A DNA stretch of 64,000 nt from Chromatiales bacterium (ex Bugula neritina AB1) (lineage in GTDB: Bacteria > Pseudomonadota > Gammaproteobacteria > Granulosicoccales > Granulosicoccaceae), in assembly GCA_001730015.1 (NCBI GenBank), contig MDLA01000080.1, forward strand, positions 1-64,000, read 5' to 3'. Below, piece after piece: positions 17,738 to 27,032 of the stretch (its first letter is position 1; the number at the start of each line of letters is the position of its first letter). The translations under genes and the position numbers were made by a program. The notes under the pieces were generated by a model. It had not been told where the DNA came from, did not search any database, and saw only the letters and a program-made list of their open reading frames with translations.

Positions 17738-18862
17738 TTAACTGGTTTCTACAAAGAACTTTTTTGAGTTTTTCGGATTGCGGAATATCATCGGCTTTGT
17801 GTCTCTGGTTGTTGCCGCACTTTGCTTTATTGCGGCATCGACCAGGTGTCTGTTCGGTGATTTATCGCATACGGGGTCTGTTGCTGCTGCATCGCCAGTG
17901 AGCATAAATGCCTGGCAGCGGCATCCGCCAAAATCTTTCTCTTTCTCACTGCATGATCGACACGGTTCCTGCATCCAGTCGAAGCCCCGGAATTTCTGGA
18001 ATGCGTCTGATCGTTTCCAGATGTCGCTCATGCTCATGTCTTTTGCGTTGGGGAACTCTATGCCCGGTAGCTGGCGTGCTGAATGGCAGGGCAGTGTTGT
18101 GCCATCGGGTGTGACCAGCATGAACAAACTGCCCCAGCCGCTCATACACGGTTTCGGGCGGGTTTCGAAATAGTCCGGCACGACATAGAAAATTTTCATT
18201 GCATCGTTTTTCTTTTCGTCGCGAAAACGTGTGATGCAGGCTTCTGCTGATTCCAGTTGCTCACGTGTTGGCATTAGAACGTCGCGGTTGATAAACGCCC
18301 ATCCGTAGTACTGAGTGGTGGCAAGTTCAACGTAGTCTGCTTCGAGGCGGGTTGATAGCTCGAGGATGTCGTCAACCTGATCTATATTTTCACGGTGGGT
18401 TACAAAGCACAGCACCATCGGAAAGCCGTTGGCTTTGACTGCTCGCGCCATTTCGAGTTTGTGCTCGAAGGAATCGGTGCCGGCAATCCAGTTATTCAGC
18501 TCACTTGAACTTGCCTGGAAACTCACCTGTATGTGGTCTAGCCCGGCCTCTTTCAGGCCAGCCACCCGATCCGCTGACATGCCGATACCCGAAGTGATCA
18601 GGTTGGTGTAAAAGCCGAGTTTATGCGCTTCCCGGACAATGATTTCGAGATCTTTGCGTACAATCGGTTCGCCGCCTGAAAGCCCGAGTTGTGCAGCACC
18701 AAGTTCTCTGGCTTCACGCAGTATGCGGATCCAGTGCTCGGTATCCAGCTCGGCGCCGGTGGTGTTGGCAAAATCAACCGGGTTGCTGCAGTACGGGCAC
18801 TGCAGCGGACACTTATAAGTGAGTTCAGCCAGTAGCCACATTGGAGTGCTTACATCAGACAT
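17738..18862 (-). CDS. pqqE: PQQ biosynthesis radical SAM protein PqqE
   Basis: A 374-residue radical SAM/SPASM enzyme. The SAM cluster is C18-x3-C22-x2-C25 (CPLQCPYC). Auxiliary-cluster cysteines are clustered at the C-terminal end (PCMSGWG, LPCHSARQ, PCRSCSEK, GGCRCQAF). PqqE joins the Glu and Tyr side chains of PqqA, the first step of pyrroloquinoline quinone synthesis, with PqqD as peptide chaperone. Its start overlaps the end of pqqD by eight bases. It is the last gene of pqqABCDE and converges on the catabolic run, with 72 bases between the stops. Confidence 0.96.
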   Translation of the reverse strand: MSDVSTPMWLLAELTYKCPLQCPYCSNPVDFANTTGAELDTEHWIRILREARELGAAQLGLSGGEPIVRKDLEIIVREAHKLGFYTNLITSGIGMSADRVAGLKEAGLDHIQVSFQASSSELNNWIAGTDSFEHKLEMARAVKANGFPMVLCFVTHRENIDQVDDILELSTRLEADYVELATTQYYGWAFINRDVLMPTREQLESAEACITRFRDEKKNDAMKIFYVVPDYFETRPKPCMSGWGSLFMLVTPDGTTLPCHSARQLPGIEFPNAKDMSMSDIWKRSDAFQKFRGFDWMQEPCRSCSEKEKDFGGCRCQAFMLTGDAAATDPVCDKSPNRHLVDAAIKQSAATTRDTKPMIFRNPKNSKKFFVETS

Positions 18863-19118
18863 TGAGCCAGCCTTCGGCCGCAGAGGTCGTCAGGAAATCG
18901 AGAACATCCTGACGCAGATCTGCATCGGGGAATTTGCTTTCCAGTGTTGAAATTATCTGCTCGACGCTGTCTTCGCCGTTGATCAGTTCTATAATGGCAG
19001 CCGCGCTCTCACTGAGTACTTTCATGCCTTCCGGATAAAGCAGCACATGGCTGTTTTGTGCCGGTTCCCATTGAAAACGATAGCCGTTTGCCAATTTGGG
19101 TATGTTGCCTGTATCCAT
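18855..19118 (-). CDS. pqqD: PQQ biosynthesis peptide chaperone PqqD
   Basis: An 87-residue winged-helix RiPP recognition element. It starts PKLANGYRFQWEPAQ and contains YPEGMKVLSESAAAIIELI, the usual pattern for PqqD (length about 90). It binds the PqqA precursor and presents it to PqqE. Overlap with pqqE and a two-base gap to pqqC show tight operon packing. Confidence 0.95.
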   Translation of the reverse strand: MDTGNIPKLANGYRFQWEPAQNSHVLLYPEGMKVLSESAAAIIELINGEDSVEQIISTLESKFPDADLRQDVLDFLTTSAAEGWLNV

Positions 19119-19120
19119 GT

Positions 19121-19870
19121 TTAATCCGTTACTGGTGGGATTGAGTCGACGTTAAAGTAAGGCGGCATCTCTTTGATATAGGCGAGATACATGGCATCCA
19201 GCATAGTCCAGAGTACATCCAGTTTGAACTGCAGTATCTGCATTGCGCGATCCTGCTGCTCGCGGCTGGTAAAGTGTTCCAGCGTGATAGATAACCCATG
19301 TTCTACATCGCGGTGGGCTTCTTTTATTCGATTTTTAAAGTAGTCCAGACCCTGGTTTTCGATCCACGGATATTTATCCGGCCAGCTTGATATACGCTGC
19401 TTGTGAATGGTGGGTGCAAACATTTCGGTAAGTGAAGAACACGCGGACTCCTGCCAGCTGGAGGTTGCAACAAAATTCACGTAGGCATCGACTGCGAAAC
19501 GCACGCCGGGTAGTACCAGCGACTGGTTGATGACATCCTCCCGTTTAAGTCCGGTGGCCTCTGCAAGGCGCAGCCATACTTCAATTCCCCCTTCGCTACC
19601 CGGTGTTCCATCGTGATCTATAATTCGCTGTACCCACTGCTGGCGAATCAACCGGTCGGGGCAGTTTGCAAGGAAAGTGGCGTCCTTGCGCGGGATAGTT
19701 ATCTGGTAGTAATAGCGGTTAGCCACCCAGCCCTGTATCTGAGATTTAGATAGCTCTCCGTTGTGCATCATGACCTGAAAGGGATGATGAATATGGTATC
19801 GCGCGCCGAGTGAACGCAAATTTTTTTCAAACAGCTCTGCTGACCACGCGGTGTTGCGGTTTGTTGTCAT
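19121..19870 (-). CDS. pqqC: pyrroloquinoline-quinone synthase PqqC
   Basis: A 249-residue cofactor-free oxidase that performs the last ring closure and eight-electron oxidation to PQQ. Family features: [18 protein letters not shown] near the start, the segment [16 protein letters not shown], and [18 protein letters not shown]. Length is normal. It overlaps pqqB by four bases (ATGA type). Confidence 0.97.
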   Translation of the reverse strand: MTTNRNTAWSAELFEKNLRSLGARYHIHHPFQVMMHNGELSKSQIQGWVANRYYYQITIPRKDATFLANCPDRLIRQQWVQRIIDHDGTPGSEGGIEVWLRLAEATGLKREDVINQSLVLPGVRFAVDAYVNFVATSSWQESACSSLTEMFAPTIHKQRISSWPDKYPWIENQGLDYFKNRIKEAHRDVEHGLSITLEHFTSREQQDRAMQILQFKLDVLWTMLDAMYLAYIKEMPPYFNVDSIPPVTD

Positions 19871-20781
19871 AGATCTATTTGCATTCCGTCTTCGGCGATT
19901 TCTATATCTTCAGCTGCAAGCGTTTTAGCCTGCTGTGAGTTGGGGTCGAGAATCGGGTTGGTGTTATTAATGTGGATTAGAATTTTCCGGCAGCTGAGGT
20001 CTTTAATTTCCTCGATCATGCCGCCCGGGCCGGATTGCGCCAGATGACCCATTTCCGAGGCCAGTTTGCTGCCGACTCCACGCGTTTGCATTTCATCGTT
20101 GGTCCAGGTGGTGCCGTCAACCAGCAGGCAATCGACGCTGTGCATGACATCACGCGTTTTCTGCTGCAGGCCGCCGAGCCCTGGTGAATAGAAAACCGAT
20201 TTTCCGGTTCCGCTGTCTCTGATGGTAATGGCGATGTTGTCTCCCGGGTGCGGGTCGTGACGATGCGGCGAATAGGGCGGTGCTTTGCTATCGATTACCA
20301 GAGGTTTGAATTCAAGGCCTTCTATGCCGGGTACGGTAAACCAGCTTTCATCGATCTCGATTTTGTGCCAGTCGACGCCGCAGTAATGTTCCAGCATGTT
20401 CAGTACGGGGAAACCGCTGGTGAGGTCGTTGTGTACCATTTGCGTGCAGTACAGGGGCAGCCGTGTATTGTGCTCTCGCAGGCTTAGCAGGCCGGTGGTG
20501 TGATCGATCTGGCTGTCCATCAGCATAACGGCGGTTATACCGGTGTCTCTGAGTGAGCGTGCAGGCTGTAACAATGGTTGTTCGCGTAGTTGCTGGCCGA
20601 TATCCGGAGATGCATTGACCAGAAGCCAGTTAAGGCCGTCGCTGCTTACTGCGATAGATGATTGGGTTCGCGGGATTGATTGTATGCGACCGGTGCGCAC
20701 TCCGCTGCATGTTTCGCAGTTGCAATTCCATTGCGGATAGCCGCCCCCCGCTGCGGAGCCAAGAACGAGTATTTTCAACAT
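19867..20781 (-). CDS. pqqB: PQQ biosynthesis protein PqqB (metallo-beta-lactamase fold)
   Basis: A 304-residue protein with the hallmark N-terminus [21 protein letters not shown], then [15 protein letters not shown] (metal site) and FYSPGLGG. PqqB is the iron-dependent hydroxylase that oxidises the cross-linked Tyr portion before PqqC acts. It is separated from pqqA by 247 bases, which is more than within the rest of the operon and holds a hairpin. Confidence 0.96.
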   Translation of the reverse strand: MLKILVLGSAAGGGYPQWNCNCETCSGVRTGRIQSIPRTQSSIAVSSDGLNWLLVNASPDIGQQLREQPLLQPARSLRDTGITAVMLMDSQIDHTTGLLSLREHNTRLPLYCTQMVHNDLTSGFPVLNMLEHYCGVDWHKIEIDESWFTVPGIEGLEFKPLVIDSKAPPYSPHRHDPHPGDNIAITIRDSGTGKSVFYSPGLGGLQQKTRDVMHSVDCLLVDGTTWTNDEMQTRGVGSKLASEMGHLAQSGPGGMIEEIKDLSCRKILIHINNTNPILDPNSQQAKTLAAEDIEIAEDGMQIDL

Positions 20782-20980
20782 GTGTGGGTGCTTCGACGGG
20801 GTGATGCGGATTTCGAGGTGCCGGACAATTCCAGGAGCCTGCCCGAAATTGAATGATCTGCTGCGGATGCAGTCTTTTGGCCAGCTATTGTGATCGATTA
20901 AGCTGAATGTGAATAACTATTCGCCTAAATCGATCGCACTAACTGACTCAAAATTTCCTATATTCGCTACGATCCTCATT

Positions 20981-20998
20981 CTCGGGCAAGCTCCCGAG
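20981..20998 (-). promoter_or_regulatory. GC-rich hairpin between pqqA and pqqB
   Basis: CTCGGG, six-base loop, CCCGAG, 30 bases after the pqqA stop. A hairpin here could act as a partial terminator or RNA-end protector that makes pqqA message more abundant than pqqBCDE, as reported for other pqq operons. No T-run follows, so read-through is expected. Confidence 0.5.
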
Positions 20999-21028
20999 GA
21001 ATCGTCCGGTTCTGCTATTTCGTGATGT

Positions 21029-21100
21029 TTAACGGTTGTAGCAGTACATGGTGATTTCAAAACCCAGACGGATATCAGTTACAGTTGGTTTAGTCCACAT
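21029..21100 (-). CDS. pqqA: PQQ precursor peptide PqqA
   Basis: The ORF track shows this only as the tail of a 111-codon frame. The real gene is 23 codons long: ATG at 21098-21100 with GAGAGG placed correctly before it. The peptide begins MWTKPTVTD and contains GFEITMY. Glu15 and Tyr19 are the two residues that PqqE cross-links and that end up in PQQ; spacing and length match known PqqA peptides. It heads pqqABCDE. Confidence 0.95.
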   Translation of the reverse strand: MWTKPTVTDIRLGFEITMYCYNR

Positions 21101-21486
21101 AGGGAAATTTCCTCTCAGTTGTTGTGATCGGGAGTAGAATCTCTCGCCGATGAATGCAGCCAGAATGCTACATTGGTTAACAATACACAACTCGTCGCCA
21201 ATAATAAAGTATGAATCGCGGTGTGGTAACAGATGAACGCGCTTGCGTTGTCCGGCACGCTGCATGGGTGTCGGTGTGGGTATGTGCGCGCTTTTGTCGC
21301 GGTATTTGTAGTCGCGTTCGTTGAGCCAGAGATACGCTCTGCTCTGGCGGGGTACGACGTACAATTTAAATAGTCGAAAAATTGCAGGCAGCTGGCGTAA
21401 TATTATCAGCTATCGAACCAGTAGAGGGCTTTTGTCATCTTAACCAGAAGCATATATCAGTCGGGCGCCGGCAATGGGCGTGACCG
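21101..21486. other. divergent regulatory region between pqqA and the ABC exporter
   Basis: 386 bases with no supported gene. It must contain the promoters of pqqABCDE (- strand) and of the ABC exporter genes (+ strand). The long - strand frame that crosses it is an upstream extension of pqqA without family features. I found no clear -35/-10 pair or operator by eye. Confidence 0.5.
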
Positions 21487-22233
21487 TTGATCGATAGCAG
21501 TTGTCAGTCATTACAGGTGGAGCAGGTAGAGTTCAGCTACGGGAAAACGAAAGCGCTGAATGGCGTTTCTCTGCAGGTTCGCCCCGGTCGCTTCGTCGCC
21601 TTGCTCGGGGCAAACGGAGCGGGCAAAAGTACCTTATTCTCTATAGTGACCGGGCTCTATTCGGCGCATGCCGGTGGTGTGACCATCATGGGAAATGATC
21701 TGCGTTCAGCAACACTGAAAGCGCTCGCCTGTATGGGGGTGGTTTTTCAGCGCACCACACTTGATTTGGACCTGTCTGTTTTTCAAAACCTTCGCTACGC
21801 TGCCGAGCTTCAGGGGCTCAGCCGCAAGCATGGCAGGCAGAAAATAGCCGGGGCCATTGCACAGCACGGCCTGGCGGAATTTGAAGGTCGAAAGGTCAGC
21901 GCCCTGAGTGGCGGGCAGCGGCGTCGGGTGGAACTTGCGCGCGCCCTGTTGCACAGCCCGTCGCTATTGCTTCTCGATGAGCCGACCGTTGGTCTTGATC
22001 TGGGCAGTCGCGCAGAGTTTGTAGCGCATGTGAAATCGCTTTGCGAGGCACAGCAGACCGGGGTGTTGTGGGCTACCCACCTGATGGATGAGGTCGAACC
22101 TACCGATGATGTCTATATACTTGATAAAGGTGACATCGTAGCCAGGGGGGAGGTGCAGGCGTTGCTGACCGAGCATGGCGTGTCTGATGTGACTGCCCTT
22201 TACAATAAAGTTGTTAAGCGAAAAGTCTCATGA
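21487..22233 (+). CDS. ABC exporter ATPase of the PQQ-linked alcohol oxidation type
   Basis: A 248-residue ABC ATPase. Walker A is GANGAGKST, signature LSGGQRRR, Walker B LLLLDEPT followed by VGLD, and the switch His is in WATHLMDE. The frame opens with TTG 21487, directly preceded by an in-frame TGA; GTG 21517 is the alternative start, and neither has a strong ribosome site. It overlaps the permease gene by four bases. The pair resembles the ATPase/permease set recorded beside PQQ-dependent alcohol dehydrogenases (TIGR03864-like, PedABC region of Pseudomonas), and its divergent position to pqqA supports that link. What it exports is not established. Confidence 0.82.
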   Translation: MIDSSCQSLQVEQVEFSYGKTKALNGVSLQVRPGRFVALLGANGAGKSTLFSIVTGLYSAHAGGVTIMGNDLRSATLKALACMGVVFQRTTLDLDLSVFQNLRYAAELQGLSRKHGRQKIAGAIAQHGLAEFEGRKVSALSGGQRRRVELARALLHSPSLLLLDEPTVGLDLGSRAEFVAHVKSLCEAQQTGVLWATHLMDEVEPTDDVYILDKGDIVARGEVQALLTEHGVSDVTALYNKVVKRKVS

Positions 22234-23042
22234 GTGCTGCCCATGCATTTCGCTGTTTGCGGGGCGTTGTCACCCGTGAATCGCTGCGATTTATCAATCA
22301 GCGCGGCCGCTTTCTCTCTGCGCTGGTCAGGCCTCTTGTGTGGTTGTTTATTTTTGCCGCGGGTTTTCGTTCGGTGCTTGGTGTGTCGATCATTCCACCG
22401 TACGAAACCTATATTCTGTATGAAGAATATATAACGCCGGGCCTGCTCGGGATGATTCTGTTGTTTAACGGTATGCAGAGCTCGCTTTCGATGGTCTACG
22501 ACCGTGAGATGGGCAGTATGCGGGTGTTGCTGACGAGCCCGTTGCCGCGATGGTATCTGCTGCTGTGTAAATTAATAGCCGGTGTTGTTGTTGCCTCGCT
22601 GCAGGCGTATGTGTTCCTTGCGATTGCCTGGTTCTGGGAAATCAGGCCGCCGCTGATTGGGTATTTGCTGGTATTTCCGGCTTTGCTGTGTGGTGGCCTG
22701 ATGCTCGGAGCACTTGGTTTGCTGCTGTCGTCGTTTATCAAGCAGCTGGAGAATTTTGCCGGGGTGATGAATTTTGTTATTTTTCCGATGTTTTTTGCGT
22801 CTTCAGCGCTCTATCCCTTATGGAAAATTCTTGATTCCAGTGTCGCGCTGTACTGGATCTGTCGAATTAACCCGTTCACACAGGCGGTAGAACTGATCCG
22901 CTTTGCGCTGTATGGCAAAGTGCATTGGCTGGCTCTGCTGATTGTGCTGGCCTGCACAGTTATATTTCTTGGCGCGGCTGTTATTGGCTACGACCCGCTG
23001 AGAGGTTTTTTATCGCGCAAAGACGCCGGGCCGCCTCGTTAA
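22230..23042 (+). CDS. ABC-2 type permease, partner of the PQQ-linked ATPase
   Basis: A 270-residue membrane protein of the ABC-2 family with six hydrophobic helices. Motifs include VRPLVWLFIFAAGF at the first helix and YDREMGSMRVLLTSPLPRW, the conserved cytoplasmic loop typical of NodJ/DrrB-like permeases. It overlaps the ATPase gene by an ATGA junction, so the two products form one transporter. Confidence 0.87.
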   Translation: MSAAHAFRCLRGVVTRESLRFINQRGRFLSALVRPLVWLFIFAAGFRSVLGVSIIPPYETYILYEEYITPGLLGMILLFNGMQSSLSMVYDREMGSMRVLLTSPLPRWYLLLCKLIAGVVVASLQAYVFLAIAWFWEIRPPLIGYLLVFPALLCGGLMLGALGLLLSSFIKQLENFAGVMNFVIFPMFFASSALYPLWKILDSSVALYWICRINPFTQAVELIRFALYGKVHWLALLIVLACTVIFLGAAVIGYDPLRGFLSRKDAGPPR

Positions 23043-23125
23043 CTGCTATTCCGGATCAGTGCTTGCATTTTATTATTACCAAGGTAAAAATAATTAAATC
23101 AGGGTAATAAAAATGAAGAACGATC

Positions 23126-23734
23126 ATGTCTTTAACTAATGCCAGCCACATCGCCTTTCGCGACCGGCAATTACTGGCGACAGGTAACCTTTTAGCCGTC
23201 GCCACCGCAGTCAAACGCGAATCCGCGTCTCTGGCATCGATTCTTGTTTTTGCTCTCGACTCCGGCCGTCAGCTCGATCTGGATCTCAGTGGCAGTGATG
23301 CTGATCTGCAGCAGCGCTATGGTGAAGTTGTTGAATCCGCTGATTCGTCTGCCAGTGCAGCAAACATTGCTGCTGCCGCAAAACCAGGCCGCGGTCGAGG
23401 TCGCCCCAAACTGGGTGTGGTCGGGCGTGAAGTGACTCTACTGCCTCGTCACTGGCAGTGGCTCGATACGCAATCAGGCGGTGCGTCGGCGGCGTTGAGG
23501 CGACTGGTCGAGCAGGCCGCAAAAGAGAATTCTGCCAAAGATGCGATTCGTCAGTCGCAAGACTCGGCGCACCGGTTTATGACGGCTATAGCGGGTGATC
23601 TGCGCGGTTTCGAAGAGGCAATACGCGCGCTGTTCGCTTGTGACAAAGAAAGTATAAAGCGCCACATGGCGAGCTGGCCCGCTGATATTCGCGCCTGTGC
23701 TTTGCACCTGGCTTCGGGTATCTTTCCGAAATAG
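23126..23734 (+). CDS. DUF2239 family protein
   Basis: A 202-residue soluble protein. The middle contains an Ala/Arg/Gly-rich hinge (GRGRGRPKLGVVGREVTLLPRHWQWL) and the C-terminal half is helical (GGASAALRRLVEQA, then RFMTAIAGDLRGFEEAIRALF). This pattern matches DUF2239, whose function is unknown; the family's RGRPKLGVV...VTLLPRHW block recalls a nucleic-acid-binding hook. It lies 83 bases after the ABC permease and just before the pterin dehydratase gene, so all may share a transcript. Confidence 0.8.
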   Translation: MSLTNASHIAFRDRQLLATGNLLAVATAVKRESASLASILVFALDSGRQLDLDLSGSDADLQQRYGEVVESADSSASAANIAAAAKPGRGRGRPKLGVVGREVTLLPRHWQWLDTQSGGASAALRRLVEQAAKENSAKDAIRQSQDSAHRFMTAIAGDLRGFEEAIRALFACDKESIKRHMASWPADIRACALHLASGIFPK

Positions 23735-23791
23735 TTGTTCGTATTAGCAGTGAGCGGCGAAGCTTATCTGCCTGAACGAAAGAGTCTGATA

Positions 23792-24157
23792 ATGAAAAAT
23801 AAACCGCCGGTGTATAGCGAGCCGCAGATCACCCGACACCTGGAAGAAAAACTGCCGCACTGGTGGTTTGAGGACGGTTTGATTCAGCGAAGGTACAAAG
23901 TGAATGGCTGGAAGTCGAGCATTATGATTGCCAATGCGATTGCGCATCTTGCTGAAACGGCCTGGCATCATCCGGATCTGCATGTGAGCTTTTCGTCGGT
24001 TACCGTGACCCTGTCAACTCATACGGTAAATGGTATCACTGATCTGGATTTTGAACTGGCTGAGCGTATCGAAGCTTTTGTTCATTGGCAGCCTGATCAG
24101 AGCAGTTTGCCCGGTACGCCGGATAGCGATCGGCACCGCTACATTGTGTATGACTAG
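23792..24157 (+). CDS. phhB: pterin-4a-carbinolamine dehydratase
   Basis: Start ATG 23792; the track's 23735 lies directly after the DUF2239 stop. The 121-residue product has the family's active-site block AETAWHHPDLHVSFSSVTVTLSTHTVNGITDLDF, in which the HHP motif dehydrates 4a-hydroxytetrahydropterin. It usually recycles the cofactor of phenylalanine hydroxylase, but no such hydroxylase gene is in the window. The N-terminal KLPHWWFEDGLIQRRY corresponds to the LPGWxxxxGxLxRxF of other members. Confidence 0.88.
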   Translation: MKNKPPVYSEPQITRHLEEKLPHWWFEDGLIQRRYKVNGWKSSIMIANAIAHLAETAWHHPDLHVSFSSVTVTLSTHTVNGITDLDFELAERIEAFVHWQPDQSSLPGTPDSDRHRYIVYD

Positions 24158-24244
24158 ATTTTATATACGCTAAAACCGGCGCTCGGATGGCTCGACTATC
24201 CTGCTGCTGATATGAGCAGGGCTGGCTTGTCGGTTGTTTTGCTA

Positions 24245-25255
24245 TTACGCTGGTTGCAGCAGTGGCCTGGCATCTTTGAATGAGATCAGCCGACTGGCCT
24301 GCTCGTCCCACAGGGCGAGCGGAATGCACTTCAGGCTTTCGATGAATGTCAGTCGACCGACATCCTGTAGCTCCGGGTGTGTTTGCAGAACAGCCGGTAA
24401 CTTATGGAACGGAATGCGACTGGATAAATGGTGAACATGGTGAATTCCAATGTAGCCGGTTAGCCACATAATCGGCTTGGGTAAGTCGTAATAGGAGCTA
24501 CCGTGCAGCGCTGCGTGTTCGTGGGTCCAGCCGGGTTTTACATCCCAGTAGGTTTCGTCAAACTGATGTTGTACATAAAAAAGCCATACACCGATTGATG
24601 CACCCAGCGCCACGGCAGGCAATTGTATGAACAGGAAGGCGGTCCATCCGAAAAACTTGATCAGCACAGCGCAGAGGAGGATTATCCCGATGTTATTGCC
24701 CATTACGCTTACCCAGGCGGAGGGCTTGCCTGTCATACCTACCGGTAAACGGTGTCGCAGCAGGAACATGTAGGCTGGACCTGCCACAAACAATACAAAC
24801 GGGTTGCGGTAAAGACGGTAACGCAGCCGCCCGCCGAAGCTCAGGGCTTTATATTCGTTAACGGTGAGGGTATCTATATCGCCCATACCACGACCGTCAA
24901 GGTTGCCCGAGGTTGCATGGTGTGCGGCGTGCAGCTTGCGCCAGTAGTCGTAAGGGGTGAAGGTGAATACACCGAGAATTCGCCCGACCCATTCGTTTGC
25001 CGATTTTGAACTGAACATTGATCCATGGCCGCAGTCATGCTGGATTATAAACAGCCGGACCATAAGTCCTGCGGTCGGGATTAAAAGGGCAGCAACTGCA
25101 AGCCACGCGAGCGCGTTACCCGTTTGCAGCAGTGACCACATGATTAACCAGATAGCGACAAGCGGCACCACGGTAGCGATAATTTCCAGCACTGATCTGT
25201 TGTTATCAGCGGTTTTAAATGGGGCAAGTCGAGCCGACCACTTTTGCGTGTTCAT
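24245..25255 (-). CDS. membrane fatty acid desaturase
   Basis: The frame opens with TTG but the third codon is ATG (25253-25255), taken as the start: 336 residues. The three histidine boxes of the diiron membrane desaturases are present: HDCGH, HAAHH and HHVHH. Several hydrophobic helices flank them (IIATVVPLVAIWLIMW, LAVAALLIPTAGLMVRLFI). The enzyme introduces a double bond into acyl chains, which would adjust membrane fluidity in a cold or marine habitat. It lies downstream of and convergent with the pterin dehydratase gene. Confidence 0.88.
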   Translation of the reverse strand: MNTQKWSARLAPFKTADNNRSVLEIIATVVPLVAIWLIMWSLLQTGNALAWLAVAALLIPTAGLMVRLFIIQHDCGHGSMFSSKSANEWVGRILGVFTFTPYDYWRKLHAAHHATSGNLDGRGMGDIDTLTVNEYKALSFGGRLRYRLYRNPFVLFVAGPAYMFLLRHRLPVGMTGKPSAWVSVMGNNIGIILLCAVLIKFFGWTAFLFIQLPAVALGASIGVWLFYVQHQFDETYWDVKPGWTHEHAALHGSSYYDLPKPIMWLTGYIGIHHVHHLSSRIPFHKLPAVLQTHPELQDVGRLTFIESLKCIPLALWDEQASRLISFKDARPLLQPA

Positions 25256-25632
25256 ATCCAAGTGTGTAAGCCTGTTAATAGATGGATTTATACAGCGAGG
25301 TGAGTAGTTACGGAGACGTTAGTCAATTGGCGTACAACATTTACACCATGCGTGGTAGGCTGGTGCGTTCGAAGGACTGAGAACCTCTTCAAAATTTTCA
25401 GGGTAATGAATAGTCAAAGTGTTGGCGCTCAAATCGTTAGGGCCTTCTGGGCAAGACGGAACACAGGATACCAGCTTCACTGGAAATTGCCTTCCTTCTT
25501 CTCAAGAAAACCTATTCACCAATAGCGTAATTTGTACTCAAGCTGTCCGCGACCGGCGCGGGTCAGGTTCCGCCGGACAGATATGGCCGGGTTTTTACAA
25601 GGCGGGATTCGGTGAGTGGCACCGGGATGGGT
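25256..25632. other. gene-less interval between the desaturase and ccdA-like genes
   Basis: 377 bases without a supported gene. It holds the desaturase promoter and the 3' end region of the ccdA-like transcript. A 7-bp inverted repeat, CTGTCCG (25543-25549) with CGGACAG (25574-25580), enclosing GC-rich sequence, could terminate that transcript, although no T-run follows. Confidence 0.45.
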
Positions 25633-26346
25633 TTACACTGAGACGGACAGATCCTGCAGCCAGACAGGCATGACATCAAGCAGCCATGCATCGATGGCCT
25701 GGTTCCAGTGGAACAGCAGAGTAAAACCCACCAGCAGTAATGCACAGCCCATGATTGGCTTGGCCCATGGCATCCATTTCATCAGTCGATTCCTGCGTGC
25801 GGTAAGCAGTTCCCGCGAGCCGTACGAAAGCAACAGCAGAATAGTTGATACACCGATTCCGAAGCTGATCATTGTCAAGGTGGCCTGCATCAGGCCTTCG
25901 CCGGTTGCAGCCAGACCAATAGCGCCGCCGAGAGTCGGGCCGACACAAGGAGACCAGACAGCCCCGAGCAACAAGCCGATATAAAACTGCCCGGCGGCGC
26001 CCTGTGCTTTGACGTTGTACATGCGATTGTTTGCGCCTGAGGCCAGAGGCGCGGCTACTGTTGCCAGTTTTTCCTGAGCAACCGGAATAAGTAAGATAGT
26101 ACCGAATATGATCATCATGATAGCGGCGACACGATTGATCACCTCTTCACTGAGCCCGATCAGATGACCAAAAGCTGTCACCAGTACACCGACAACTGTG
26201 AAAGAGACCGTAAGTCCGACAGCCATATAGATCGGGCCATGCCGGTTGCCCTGAAATGCACCGGCAATAATCACTGGTAACAGTGGCAAGACACAGGGGT
26301 TGATCAGAGTTAGAACGCCAGCGAGCCAGGCCCAGAAAAATGTCAT
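25633..26346 (-). CDS. CcdA/DsbD-like thiol-disulfide electron transporter
   Basis: A 237-residue inner-membrane protein with six helices. The two conserved cysteine sites are visible, NPCVLPLLPV near the N-terminus and SPCVGPTLGGAIG in the fourth helix. CcdA-type proteins pass reducing power across the membrane to periplasmic thioredoxin-like partners, for cytochrome c maturation or disulfide repair. It is directly downstream of the sortase gene (31 bases), so it may help keep the sortase cysteine reduced. That link is inference. Confidence 0.87.
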   Translation of the reverse strand: MTFFWAWLAGVLTLINPCVLPLLPVIIAGAFQGNRHGPIYMAVGLTVSFTVVGVLVTAFGHLIGLSEEVINRVAAIMMIIFGTILLIPVAQEKLATVAAPLASGANNRMYNVKAQGAAGQFYIGLLLGAVWSPCVGPTLGGAIGLAATGEGLMQATLTMISFGIGVSTILLLLSYGSRELLTARRNRLMKWMPWAKPIMGCALLLVGFTLLFHWNQAIDAWLLDVMPVWLQDLSVSV

Positions 26347-26377
26347 TGCTTATACCGAGTTGAAATCAGGTGAATTT

Positions 26378-27028
26378 TTATAGACCATTGTATGCTTCAA
26401 AGTTCCCTGCGACGGCTTGTTGTGCGGCATCGGTTGTTGGATTTTTGTCGATTTTAGTGGCCAGCAGTTCTGCCTCAACCACATAGCGCAGTGGCCCGCC
26501 ACTGGTTAACGCATTAAACGGATAGCAGGTGACCAGCAACAGGGTTGCCTCCGGTGTGTCGCTGATGATCGACTCGGTGCGCGAATCGGCAATGTCAATT
26601 GAGGTAACGCGATAGCGGTGCCATTGGCGGTCGAGCCCTTGCAAGTCAATTACATCGCCGTTTTTAATGTGCTGCAAAGGTTTGAAGTGCGTGTCGCGGT
26701 GTCCGCCGATCAGGGTGACGCCACGATGCCCCGGTTGACTTGAACCGGTGGCCAGCCCGGGGCCGAATGCCAGTACATTGCCGGTGGCACCGCTGAGTAC
26801 CCAGGTCTGCAGGCCTAGTCGGTCAACATTTAATCTGGCGACCGGGTGAGTGTCTGCCCACGGCCACGGGCGAGCTTGCTGATCGGGGTCTGCCCAGGCA
26901 CGTTTTATCAGGTGCTGTGCGAGTTCGGCTTTACACAACATATAAGCGGCATCAGCTGCAGGCAAAGCGGCGCAAACAACAAGCGCTGCCATAACCAGTT
27001 TTTTCAATCGGTTTTTTAGAAGGTTCAT
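26378..27028 (-). CDS. class GN sortase (marine proteobacterial type)
   Basis: A 216-residue transpeptidase with an N-terminal membrane anchor (LVMAALVVCAALPAADAAYM). Catalytic residues: His110 in TLIGGHRDTHF, Cys168 in LLLVTCYPF and Arg181 in GGPLRYVVEA. Sortases are rare in Gram-negatives; this class is normally encoded beside a single target protein, as here: the target gene ends four bases before the sortase start. It would act at the outer face of the inner membrane. Confidence 0.92.
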   Translation of the reverse strand: MNLLKNRLKKLVMAALVVCAALPAADAAYMLCKAELAQHLIKRAWADPDQQARPWPWADTHPVARLNVDRLGLQTWVLSGATGNVLAFGPGLATGSSQPGHRGVTLIGGHRDTHFKPLQHIKNGDVIDLQGLDRQWHRYRVTSIDIADSRTESIISDTPEATLLLVTCYPFNALTSGGPLRYVVEAELLATKIDKNPTTDAAQQAVAGNFEAYNGL

Positions 27029-27032
27029 CGAA

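Noticed and set aside
21029-21364. 111-codon version of pqqA
   Set aside because: The first 88 codons have no family features, and the ATG at 21100 has the ribosome site and gives the standard 23-residue PqqA.
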